NCBI GenBank assembly: GCA_020351025.1
Contig: CP070728.1
Location: 2,028,104-2,062,723, forward strand
Origin: Planctomycetota bacterium
GTDB lineage: Bacteria; Planctomycetota; Phycisphaerae; Sedimentisphaerales; Anaerobacaceae
DNA: 34,620 nt
Reading direction: 5' to 3'
The translations under genes were made by a program, and so were the position numbers. This document shows, in pieces, positions 15,372 to 22,442 of this stretch (the stretch's first letter is position 1; each line of letters begins with the position of its first letter). Under the pieces are notes generated by a model, which was not told where the DNA came from, ran no database searches, and was given only the letters and a program-made list of their open reading frames with translations.

Positions 15372-16148
15372 ATGTCCTTAGGCCAAATAATAAGAAAAAA
15401 GCGTGAGCAGTTAAATCTAACGCTTGACGAGGTCAGCAGAAGCATCGGCTTCTCCAAACCCTATCTATCCACCATCGAAACCGGCAAGGTCAAAAACCCA
15501 CCCAGCGACCAGCTGCTGACAAAGCTTGAAAAGGCACTTAAATTTGAGCCCGGCCTGCTTCTACACATCGCTCATATGGAACAGATTCCACCCGACATCC
15601 GCCAGAAATACGAATCTACTGAGGCCGAAAAGCAAAAATTACGACAGCTTATAAAAAACCTAATTCACAAAAAAACAGGTAAAGGCAGGCTCGATAAACT
15701 CCTGGCCGAAAGCAAATTGGATACCGAAAGCGACAGCCTGCCCTTATCGGCCGGTCGTCTCGTGCCTGTCATAAACAAAGTCGCAGCCGGCTATCCTGCC
15801 GATTTCAATGACCTCGACTATCCTGTCGGCGTAGCTGACGATTACGTCAGGTGTCCCGACCTCCACGACCCCAATACCTTCGCCGTCCGTGTCGTCGGTG
15901 ATTCTATGGAGCCAAAATTCTGCGAGGGCGATATCGTCGTCTTCTCACCAGCAGCTGAGGTCCACAATGGAGACGACTGTTTTATTCGCCTTGCAACACC
16001 ACACGAAACAACATTTAAAAGAGTCTTCTTCGAACCCGACAATCAAGTTCGGCTCCAGCCGCGAAACGAAAAGTACTCGCCGATAATCATTGACGGCAAA
16101 CGAATCAACGGCATATACCGTGCCATCATAAAATACGAAAAATTATAG
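15372..16148 (+). CDS. LexA-like transcription repressor: HTH-XRE plus S24 peptidase
   Basis: A 258-residue regulator. Residues 3-58 are an XRE-type helix-turn-helix (L-G-Q-I-I-R-K-K-R-E-Q and K-P-Y-L-S-T-I-E-T-G-K). Residues 128-255 are the S24/LexA domain with nucleophile Ser178 in V-G-D-S-M-E-P and general base Lys216 in T-F-K-R-V. An Ala-Gly pair at 139-140 is the candidate self-cleavage site. Such proteins cut themselves after DNA damage (with RecA) and release their target genes. The longer frame back to 15333 runs into the promoter, so I use the ATG at 15372. It could be a stress regulator or a phage-derived repressor; no phage genes are near. Confidence 0.87.
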   Translation: MSLGQIIRKKREQLNLTLDEVSRSIGFSKPYLSTIETGKVKNPPSDQLLTKLEKALKFEPGLLLHIAHMEQIPPDIRQKYESTEAEKQKLRQLIKNLIHKKTGKGRLDKLLAESKLDTESDSLPLSAGRLVPVINKVAAGYPADFNDLDYPVGVADDYVRCPDLHDPNTFAVRVVGDSMEPKFCEGDIVVFSPAAEVHNGDDCFIRLATPHETTFKRVFFEPDNQVRLQPRNEKYSPIIIDGKRINGIYRAIIKYEKL

Positions 16149-16351
16149 TCCTTTAAAGGCAAATTTGGTAAATAAAGTAGCGCCTAAAATTCTCCGCCGC
16201 AATCTGCTAAAGTTTCTCTACTCCAAAGACTTGATGATAACGGAAAAGAAGGACCGTTACCGTCAGGAAAACGACCCCACCCCCTTCACAAAATAGGAAG
16301 TTTCTCTCCCTTCTAATCTCCAGTAACAGCAAAACCAACCTACAACCTCAA
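16149..16351. other. Gap between convergent genes, no gene seen
   Basis: Between the S24 repressor and comF, which face each other. A short inverted repeat, TAACGG (16238-16243) with CCGTTA (16254-16259), is present but has no T-tract. No coding sequence or RNA gene was recognised. Confidence 0.4.
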
Positions 16352-17146
16352 TTACCTGACATCTTGACCGGCAACAGCCAGAACTAATGCAAAGACTTTC
16401 GAAGCACCGGCCTGTTTCAATGTCTTTGCACACTCATTCAACGTCGCACCGGTCGTCTTTATATCATCTACAAGACAAATATTTCTGCCAGCTAACTTAT
16501 GTCCCCTCCGTACACCAAAAGCACCCTTAACATTCCTCGCTCGTGCTGCAGCACTTGCCATTAAAGGCTGCGATTTCGTCCTCCGAATCCTAACAAGCTC
16601 CGTATTTATCTTACCTGCCGAATGCTTTAACTTCTTAGCAACAATCAGTGACTGATTATAACCGCGCAATAACCGCCTCGACCAGTGAAGTGGAACAGGA
16701 ACAAAAATCTCTATTTCATTTATAAAACCGCTCCCCTCAAATGCTGAATTTGCCAAATGTCCCAGAACTTTATCCAACTCCGTCCCGCCTCTCTTAAAGG
16801 AAAGTATCATTCTTTGTAGCGCATCCTTATAAACTCCGCTTCGTCCTATCCCGTCAAAATAAATCTCCTTCCCCTGACAATCCGGACATGCCCCTTCAAG
16901 CAAACCGAATCTACTAACATCTCTCCCGCACCGCCGGCAATAATCACCCCCGGTACAACTTAGAAGTTCATCCCAGCAATGGTTACATAAATTGTCTTCC
17001 TCACTAATACTCGCTCCGCAATTGATACAAACCGCAGGCCACAGAAGCTGCTTCAACCCCTGAAAACCAATTCCAGTTAACTCTTTAAGCTTCCGCGAAT
17101 CCACACCCCTGATTTTATGAAGTTTATCACGTAAGATAAATATCAA
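16352..17146 (-). CDS. comF: ComF family phosphoribosyltransferase-like protein
   Basis: ComF proteins help take up or process DNA in competent bacteria, and elsewhere their role is unclear. The 264 residues hold eight cysteines as four CxxC pairs: 40/43, 54/57, 70/73 and 87/90, a double zinc ribbon. A phosphoribosyltransferase-like domain follows, with F-V-P-V-P-L-H-W, R-G-Y-N-Q-S and the PRPP loop I-C-L-V-D-D-I-K-T-T-G-A-T-L. The reading frame begins with TTG at 17146, overlapping the TGA of the gene before it as TTGA. No ATG lies before residue 112, so a TTG or nearby GTG start is required. It is the last gene of the riboswitch-led cluster. Confidence 0.87.
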   Translation of the reverse strand: MIFILRDKLHKIRGVDSRKLKELTGIGFQGLKQLLWPAVCINCGASISEEDNLCNHCWDELLSCTGGDYCRRCGRDVSRFGLLEGACPDCQGKEIYFDGIGRSGVYKDALQRMILSFKRGGTELDKVLGHLANSAFEGSGFINEIEIFVPVPLHWSRRLLRGYNQSLIVAKKLKHSAGKINTELVRIRRTKSQPLMASAAARARNVKGAFGVRRGHKLAGRNICLVDDIKTTGATLNECAKTLKQAGASKVFALVLAVAGQDVR

Positions 17147-17823
17147 TTTTCAACTGCTATCAGGTCGCAATAACAAAAACGCTTCTCCCTAAAAACAATT
17201 TCACCCTTCTTATGTAATACCCTCTTGTCGAACATAGGCCCATCATACACAAACGAATGAAATTCCCCATTCTCACCACACCGGTCAACACCAGCAGGAA
17301 GTTCTGATAAAAACCGCTCATCAAAGCTCCTGCCGGCAAATTTCCTGTCAAGCACATTACAGTCAACGCTTGTAACAACCGCCCTGTACCCCAGTTCTAT
17401 AAATTTATCGACAGCTTCACTCGTATCAGTCCCCCATATAGGAAATACCCCCTTCATGTCAATCTTCGACAGATTCTCCTCTCGGTATTTCCTTACATCC
17501 TCTAAAAAAATATCTCCGAAAACTACCGATGAAACCCCTACTCTCTGATACTTTTCCAGTACCTCTCGCATCCTCGATTCATATTCCTCATCAGTTGCAC
17601 CCTTTGAAATGAACACCTTCTCAAGAAATAATCCGAGCGACTCCGCCTGCCGCTCAATCAAAACACGATGAACTCCGTGCATACTCACTCTGTCATAGTC
17701 CTGCACTACAGTCGTTAATAAAGCTGCCACCTCATATTCCCCCATCCCCTGAAGCTCATCAAGTGCTAAAACACTGTCTTTACCTCCACTCCACGCAACC
17801 AACACTTTCTCCCGCTTAGCCAT
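17143..17823 (-). CDS. DUF71/Dph6-type adenine nucleotide alpha hydrolase
   Basis: A 226-residue ATP-pyrophosphatase-fold enzyme of the DUF71/COG2102 family. The PP-loop is S-G-G-K-D-S (12-17), and the family signature G-E-N-G-E-F-H-S-F lies at 183-191. Archaeal and eukaryotic members amidate diphthine; bacteria lack diphthamide, and as I recall a bacterial subgroup was predicted to act in vitamin B12 salvage. That fits this position exactly: it is the fourth gene behind a cobalamin riboswitch. It begins 6 bases after the prepilin-like gene and overlaps comF, so all are likely in one transcript. The reaction (amide formation on a corrinoid side chain or another acid) is inferred. Confidence 0.85.
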   Translation of the reverse strand: MAKREKVLVAWSGGKDSVLALDELQGMGEYEVAALLTTVVQDYDRVSMHGVHRVLIERQAESLGLFLEKVFISKGATDEEYESRMREVLEKYQRVGVSSVVFGDIFLEDVRKYREENLSKIDMKGVFPIWGTDTSEAVDKFIELGYRAVVTSVDCNVLDRKFAGRSFDERFLSELPAGVDRCGENGEFHSFVYDGPMFDKRVLHKKGEIVFREKRFCYCDLIAVEN

Positions 17824-17829
17824 CCCTCG

Positions 17830-18633
17830 TTAGTCTAAATCAAAAAGTGAGTTATCCAGCGGCTCAAACCACCCCAAATCCATCCGGTCGAAACCCTCAT
17901 CGTACGCCTTTGTTCCCTCGCAGTCGGCCTTCTCACGCCAACTGCAATGTCCATCAGACCAGCCAATATTTACGCCTCCGCGGTGGCGAAAATGAATGCT
18001 CGGAAGGGGGTGAAATCCCATCACTCGACCATCATATACCCAAAAATACGGCTCAGCGAATGAATATTCTATGAGTTTATCATCCTGATTAAAACCCGTG
18101 TCGGCAAACATCAGTGTCTCATAAGGTTTCGATATCGTAGTAATACGAGCTGTTCTGCCGTACCTGTCCTTAAAATCAAGCCCACTCAGCCAAAGACAAC
18201 TACCAAGATATGTCATATTATAGCCGTAACCACCACAGCCTTTCTCAAAGCTGTCCTTCCATTTTTGGCCCCTCGTAAATTTTACCTTCGCCGGGCATTC
18301 CTTGACCTGCCCACCAGCTAAATAACCAGCCAGTGGACCTCTGCACGGGTCAAAAGCTTCGTCTTTGTCGTCCCTTACACCATGCCAGCGTTCGTAACCC
18401 CCAGCGCCGTCCCATATATCGCTCGCAGCAGGAACACAAAAACCATCATGCTCGTCACTATACCCCATATTCGCCAAGACAAGCTGACGAAGATTTGACC
18501 TGCAAACCGCAATTTGGGCTCCCGACCTCGCTGTAACCAAAGCAGGCACCGATACCGCCATAAGCAAACCAATCGTGGAAATTACTACGAGAAGTTCAAC
18601 CATACTAAATGCTTTTGACTTTTTAGCATCCAT
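17830..18633 (-). CDS. Prepilin-like protein with N-terminal methylation motif
   Basis: I place the start at the ATG at 18633, giving 267 residues with a short basic leader, M-D-A-K-K-S-K-A, followed by F-S-M-V-E-L-L-V-V-I. A TTG start at 18657 would overlap the previous gene but would make an untypically long leader. The leader and helix are the class 3 (prepilin) signal, but the residue before the cleavage point is Ala in place of the usual Gly. The rest resembles the planctomycete DUF1559-like pseudopilins, with G-W-S-D-G-H-C-S-W near the end. These are exported and held by the N-terminal helix. Its position in the B12-controlled cluster is unexplained; it could build a surface fibre or serve as a carrier. 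Confidence 0.8.
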   Translation of the reverse strand: MDAKKSKAFSMVELLVVISTIGLLMAVSVPALVTARSGAQIAVCRSNLRQLVLANMGYSDEHDGFCVPAASDIWDGAGGYERWHGVRDDKDEAFDPCRGPLAGYLAGGQVKECPAKVKFTRGQKWKDSFEKGCGGYGYNMTYLGSCLWLSGLDFKDRYGRTARITTISKPYETLMFADTGFNQDDKLIEYSFAEPYFWVYDGRVMGFHPLPSIHFRHRGGVNIGWSDGHCSWREKADCEGTKAYDEGFDRMDLGWFEPLDNSLFDLD

Positions 18634-18653
18634 AAAATACCCGCAAAAATATT

Positions 18654-19745
18654 TCAATTACGCCAGCTTTCTTTACCAAGCCATTGCTTAGTAAACTCAC
18701 AAAGGTCAAATTCATCAATCACTAAATCCCTCGGTTCCGCCAAATCACTCCTGCTTATCCAATCACCGCTGCCAAAATGATTCCGCCATGCTGACCCAAA
18801 CAGCGCAAAATCAAACATATCAACTACACCATCCAGATTGATATCCGCAGAATATTTTTGCTCTCGGAGAACACCTACAGCCTCTAAATCAAGACCGCCC
18901 GAACCGAATGTCATCCAGGCGTCATATATCGGGTGGTTAACATCAAAGTTATCCCAACTTGGCCAGCTATTAGGGTCAATATGCTTAACAGCTTCATCTT
19001 TAAAATCACCGCTGCCGGGTATATCAACTATCCTAACGTAATTTATATTGTTGATATCGACTACTCCTGAGACAACACACGGGTCATCGGCAATGTCACC
19101 CAAATCAAACAGCGTACCGGTACACACACCTGCGGCATTAGGGTGTTTGCCAACAAGCCTGAAAACATCGCTAATCTCAAGAGTCCCATATGAACCAACA
19201 GGCCCTGGCGTCAATGATACTGCCGGAAACCTCACAAAATTACTGCCGTCCGAAGACACTTCCACATATCCCAACTCCGCAAACATTTCACCTGCAACCG
19301 AGCCGCCGGATGTGTCATAATCGCTAATAAAACCATTCTCGAAAATGGCAAAATCATAGCCTGCTCTGTCACGAATCGTCTCGCTAAACGATAAAGTTAT
19401 CCATCCCGGCTCGCAGCCATCGTTTATGGCATTAACGTCCAAATCACCCAGGCTGACAATATCAGTATAATCTCCCATAGCTGGACCTAAGGCCTTGTTC
19501 GGGTCTGACCATTGGCTGTCTACTCCGGGTGCAGGACTATAGCTGACTACGCCTATCGCCCAGCCCTGAAATATCGGATTCACTATCGCATTCGCGTCAC
19601 ACGGGTCAGCGTGACGCCAATGGTCTCCGATATATCCGTTAACTCCCGCTTCTGTATAAGGCCCAGCCATGCTAACCGACCGCATGTTAATACAAACCGT
19701 AAAAACCAGATAAACTATTAACCTTTCTTTCCCAGCCACCACCAT
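18654..19745 (-). CDS. Secreted surface protein with dockerin-like C-terminus
   Basis: A 363-residue exported protein. The signal peptide spans about residues 1-27, ending S-M-A. The main domain (30-295) has strand-rich segments: G-Y-D-F-A-I-F-E-N-G-F, then Y-V-E-V-S-S-D-G-S-N-F-V-R-F-P, and V-R-I-V-D-I-P-G-S-G-D-F. I have seen that pattern in uncharacterised surface proteins of Bacteroidetes and planctomycetes, some beside TonB-dependent B12 receptors; this is recollection, not a search. Residues 305-360 look like a pair of dockerin repeats (D-I-N-L-D-G-V-V-D-M-F-D and a second I-D-E-F-D-L-C-E-F). GAGGGGAG lies just ahead of ATG/GTG/GTG, so the exact start could be one or two codons later. 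It follows the DUF4465 gene by 65 bases. Confidence 0.7.
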   Translation of the reverse strand: MVVAGKERLIVYLVFTVCINMRSVSMAGPYTEAGVNGYIGDHWRHADPCDANAIVNPIFQGWAIGVVSYSPAPGVDSQWSDPNKALGPAMGDYTDIVSLGDLDVNAINDGCEPGWITLSFSETIRDRAGYDFAIFENGFISDYDTSGGSVAGEMFAELGYVEVSSDGSNFVRFPAVSLTPGPVGSYGTLEISDVFRLVGKHPNAAGVCTGTLFDLGDIADDPCVVSGVVDINNINYVRIVDIPGSGDFKDEAVKHIDPNSWPSWDNFDVNHPIYDAWMTFGSGGLDLEAVGVLREQKYSADINLDGVVDMFDFALFGSAWRNHFGSGDWISRSDLAEPRDLVIDEFDLCEFTKQWLGKESWRN

Positions 19746-19810
19746 TCTCCCCTCTTATAAGCGCCCCAATGGTTGCAAACGCACCGAAGCGTCTAAGATA
19801 AAAATTCATA

Positions 19811-20605
19811 TCAAATAGCAGCGACTCTTGCGGTCTTCCTGCCTCTCAGAAACAGGCCACCTAAGCCCAACATTAACAAAGTAGCAGGCTCAGGTACAAC
19901 CGTATCCGCCGCAAAATACGCCGGTGTATTCATACCAAATTCACCAACATCGCTCGAGGACAGTGTAAACTCCAAACTCTTAACCACACCCAGCGATGTC
20001 AAATCAATACTCTGCCATGTATCTACAATGTAATCGAGCTCGTTGTCCGCAAAGCGGTAATCAGCCAGATAAAAAACAACACTATCGGTAACATCACCAC
20101 CGACATCTTTGCCCGTAATCGTCACTAAAAACCAGTCCTCGTCATCTCCACTCGCACCGCCAAACTTCTTAGCGTAGGCATCTCCGTAAAGCATCGAATA
20201 ATACGCATAGTTATTGTTCGTGACGTATAAACTATCGAGAGCGCCCGCCGTATCCAGCGTAACAGTAGGCGGCTCGGCCCAGCCGACATAGCCAATGGCA
20301 TAATTACTCGAACCGCCCTGACCAGCGCCGACTATAGCATTATATTGACTATCCATCCCGCTTGTTGTCGTGTCCGTTATATTCGAGTAAGCAAAACCGT
20401 CCCACGAACCAAACGTGGAATCATAATTATTGTGATAGTAGGCGCTGCCGCTTTGGAAACCGCCCGACTCATCTGAACCATTCCAGTAAGACTCTGGCCC
20501 AAGCGACAAATCCTCAAAATCACTCACTATTGCAGCACACGCTGAAGCTGCCATCGCAAAAAAAATGATAGTAAAAACCAAATGCATCACTCTCCCCGAA
20601 GCCAT
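19811..20605 (-). CDS. DUF4465 domain protein with PEP-CTERM anchor (possible B12-binding surface protein)
   Basis: From the ATG at 20605 (AGGAG about 8 bases ahead) the protein is 264 residues. A longer frame back to a TTG at 20623 lacks a ribosome site. Residues 1-24 are a signal peptide. Residues 25-235 match DUF4465: a start of D-F-E-D-L-S-L, S-Y-W-N-G-S-D-E-S-G-G-F, then F-G-S-W-D-G-F-A-Y-S-N, N-Y-A-I-G-Y-V-G, and W-F-L-V-T-I-T-G. The C-terminus (237-264) is a PEP-CTERM tag: V-P-E-P, a hydrophobic helix, then R-G-R-K. It is cut and anchored by an exosortase. DUF4465 is, as I recall, the domain of the Bacteroides B12-binding protein BtuH. As the first gene behind a cobalamin riboswitch, a corrinoid-binding role is likely. 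No TonB receptor is in the window. Confidence 0.88.
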   Translation of the reverse strand: MASGRVMHLVFTIIFFAMAASACAAIVSDFEDLSLGPESYWNGSDESGGFQSGSAYYHNNYDSTFGSWDGFAYSNITDTTTSGMDSQYNAIVGAGQGGSSNYAIGYVGWAEPPTVTLDTAGALDSLYVTNNNYAYYSMLYGDAYAKKFGGASGDDEDWFLVTITGKDVGGDVTDSVVFYLADYRFADNELDYIVDTWQSIDLTSLGVVKSLEFTLSSSDVGEFGMNTPAYFAADTVVPEPATLLMLGLGGLFLRGRKTARVAAI

Positions 20606-20831
20606 AATTCCGTCTCCTCTCAATCCGAAATATCAAAACTCCCTTTTTCAAATCTTACCCTTCTTTCTCCCTCGCTCACGACACACCAAAAAACCTTAAG
20701 ACACAAAGTAAAAAAATAACGAATAAACAGAATAGAACTCCACAATTTTGAATTTTTAGTTTTAAGCTTTCAGTTTCTTTGGCCTCCTTTCGCGCTGTTC
20801 GGCCCCTCTTGTGAGGGCTCTAAGACAAAAC

Positions 20832-20871
20832 AATAAAAAAGACCGCCATTCCCGCGAAAGGAACGGCGGCC
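20832..20871 (-). terminator. Rho-independent terminator downstream of the cobalamin aptamer
   Basis: Read on the minus strand, GGCCGCCGTTCC pairs with GGAATGGCGGTC around a short loop and is followed at once by TTTTTT ATT. The stem is 12 base pairs with one or two G-T pairs, GC-rich and strong. It lies about 200 bases after the aptamer and 230 before the DUF4465 start, so it is placed to stop transcription of the cluster when B12 is present. Confidence 0.88.
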
Positions 20872-21073
20872 TAAATCACCAACATCTCCACACTCCAACC
20901 CAGCAATTGCGAAGCAATCACAGCGGTCTTCTCAAGCTGGATAGTCGCACTCTGTCCCTAATCGCGAGAACACCTCAGCTCCCATCTTGCTACTTTTTCC
21001 CACAACCAAAACGCACATCTTTTGGGCGCTTGGCTACCAGCAAAATGGGACCCGCTATATGCCAACCAACCAC

Positions 21074-21342
21074 AGGCAGGTTTTCTGACTTGCGTCTTAC
21101 CTCAAGACTCCTTCCCATCCGCCGAGCCTTATTTTGCATCACATTGCAAAATCAAAAGCCTATTGCGAACAGTGGAGAGTGGCTCCCAAACTCCCCTCCT
21201 TGTGTTTGGAAGCCCATACTATGTCTCTCGGATTTCCAAGCTTTCTCGGAACAGACGCTCACAGCGGCGCGACCGTCGCGGACTTTAAAACCGCGTTCCC
21301 GTTTGACTATCCCATAGCAACACAATGCCTTGGGACCTGCAG
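21074..21342 (-). ncRNA. Cobalamin riboswitch
   Basis: The minus strand shows the conserved parts in order. The closing arm GCAGGT (21340-21335) pairs with ACCTGC (21081-21076). Then come A-A-A-C-G-G-G-A-A-C and CGCGGT (about 21303-21289), CCGCGACGGTCGCGCCGCTG (about 21282-21263), and a long peripheral arm with CCACTG and G-G-G-A-A-G-G. It ends with the B12-box end AAGTCAGAAAACCTGCC. These match the adenosylcobalamin riboswitch core. The peripheral region is long, and there is more than one CCACTC/CCACTG segment. It controls the minus-strand genes starting with the DUF4465 protein; binding would favour the terminator at 20832-20871. Confidence 0.9.
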
Positions 21343-21473
21343 TTAGGCTATATACTTTTCAAAGAACATTCTATTTGCCTTCTATCACAGCACGGAATTG
21401 CCTTCAAGCAAAAAAATAAAATTTTTTACTATCGTTAGAAGCTTTTCTCCCTAAGTTCCCTTTTCAACAGCTC

Positions 21474-22241
21474 TTACTGCCTCAGATAAATAATAACAAC
21501 CGTTAGTATCAAGATCGCTAAAAGGCACACACCCATAGCTATCGTAAATACCCACATAAAGCTCTTGCGCTGCCTCGACAAAATGTATTTAAGATACCTG
21601 TCACTGGCAGCAAAGGTCTTGCTCATCTGCATAATACCATCGGTCTGGCCGATAGTGCTCTGGTTCAGCTTGTCTAATGTCTCGGTAAATTTGTTAAAAG
21701 TCTGTGCCATTTGCACATCGATATCGGCCGCAGCGGCGAGCTGATGGTCGATATCAACCAGAGCATCAGTTTGCTTGGCGGTCTCATTCGGAATTTTTTC
21801 AACCGTATCCATAAACTGCTGCTGCTTGGTAGCTGCTGCTTTTAACTGCTCCATCAGCTGCTCGGTCAACTGCTTTTGATTCTCCACAACAGATGGAAAG
21901 CTCTCCAGCAATCTCGGCAACTGTTCCATTCGGCTCATCAAATCTTCATTCTGAGCAAGCTGGCTGTTCAAATGCTCGTTGATACCCTGCAACTGCTCAA
22001 TGAGCTTATCGAAACCAGCCTGCAGCTTCTCAAGCGATTGCGCTTTGTCCGCCGGCTGAACAGCCTTGACCATGACTCGATTGCTCTGGGCGTCCTTATC
22101 GTCAGCAGTTGTTTCCGTTGGCTCGCCATCTGTGCTGATGAGGCCATCATCATCTACCTGCAGCTGATAACTTTTAAGACTTGAAGGCTTGTGTGCCCGC
22201 ACCCAGTTACTTGTCCTCGACCAAATATCCTTTATAGCCAT
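21474..22241 (-). CDS. Coiled-coil protein with one C-terminal membrane helix
   Basis: I do not recognise a family. From the ATG at 22241 (GGGGA 8 bases ahead) it is 255 residues; a TTG start six codons earlier is less likely. Residues 60-210 are a long coiled coil, rich in glutamine, leucine and glutamate. It has repeated spacing and M-E-Q-L-P-R-L-L and M-E-Q-L-K-A-A-A segments. Residues 228-252 are a single membrane helix near the C-terminus, with only a few residues after it. The bulk therefore should lie in the cytoplasm, tail-anchored. It resembles structural or scaffold proteins and chemoreceptor-like coils without a signalling domain. It is upstream of the riboswitch region and faces the same way, but the 130 bases between are not clearly linked. 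Confidence 0.65.
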   Translation of the reverse strand: MAIKDIWSRTSNWVRAHKPSSLKSYQLQVDDDGLISTDGEPTETTADDKDAQSNRVMVKAVQPADKAQSLEKLQAGFDKLIEQLQGINEHLNSQLAQNEDLMSRMEQLPRLLESFPSVVENQKQLTEQLMEQLKAAATKQQQFMDTVEKIPNETAKQTDALVDIDHQLAAAADIDVQMAQTFNKFTETLDKLNQSTIGQTDGIMQMSKTFAASDRYLKYILSRQRKSFMWVFTIAMGVCLLAILILTVVIIYLRQ

Positions 22242-22442
22242 CTTTAAAATCCCCAACAATAAGTGCGTAAGTCATAAGGCATAAGTGCACAAGTCTTGTG
22301 CTTGCACTGTTCAATTCATAGCTGCGTTACAGCTCACATTTGCCGCGTTTCAATGACATTAGAAGATTTTTCCGCTGTAAATTCAAGGTAATTTTGCTAC
22401 ATTAGCAGACGGATATTCCAACAAAATTAGAAAGGCGAGGCG

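Noticed and set aside
16238-16259. Terminator between the S24 repressor and comF
   Set aside because: The inverted repeat is only six bases with a ten-base loop and no T-tract on either strand.
20811-21317. Open frame of 168 codons on the plus strand
   Set aside because: It lies across the terminator and cobalamin aptamer of the other strand, has no family features, and is rich in residues typical of chance frames.
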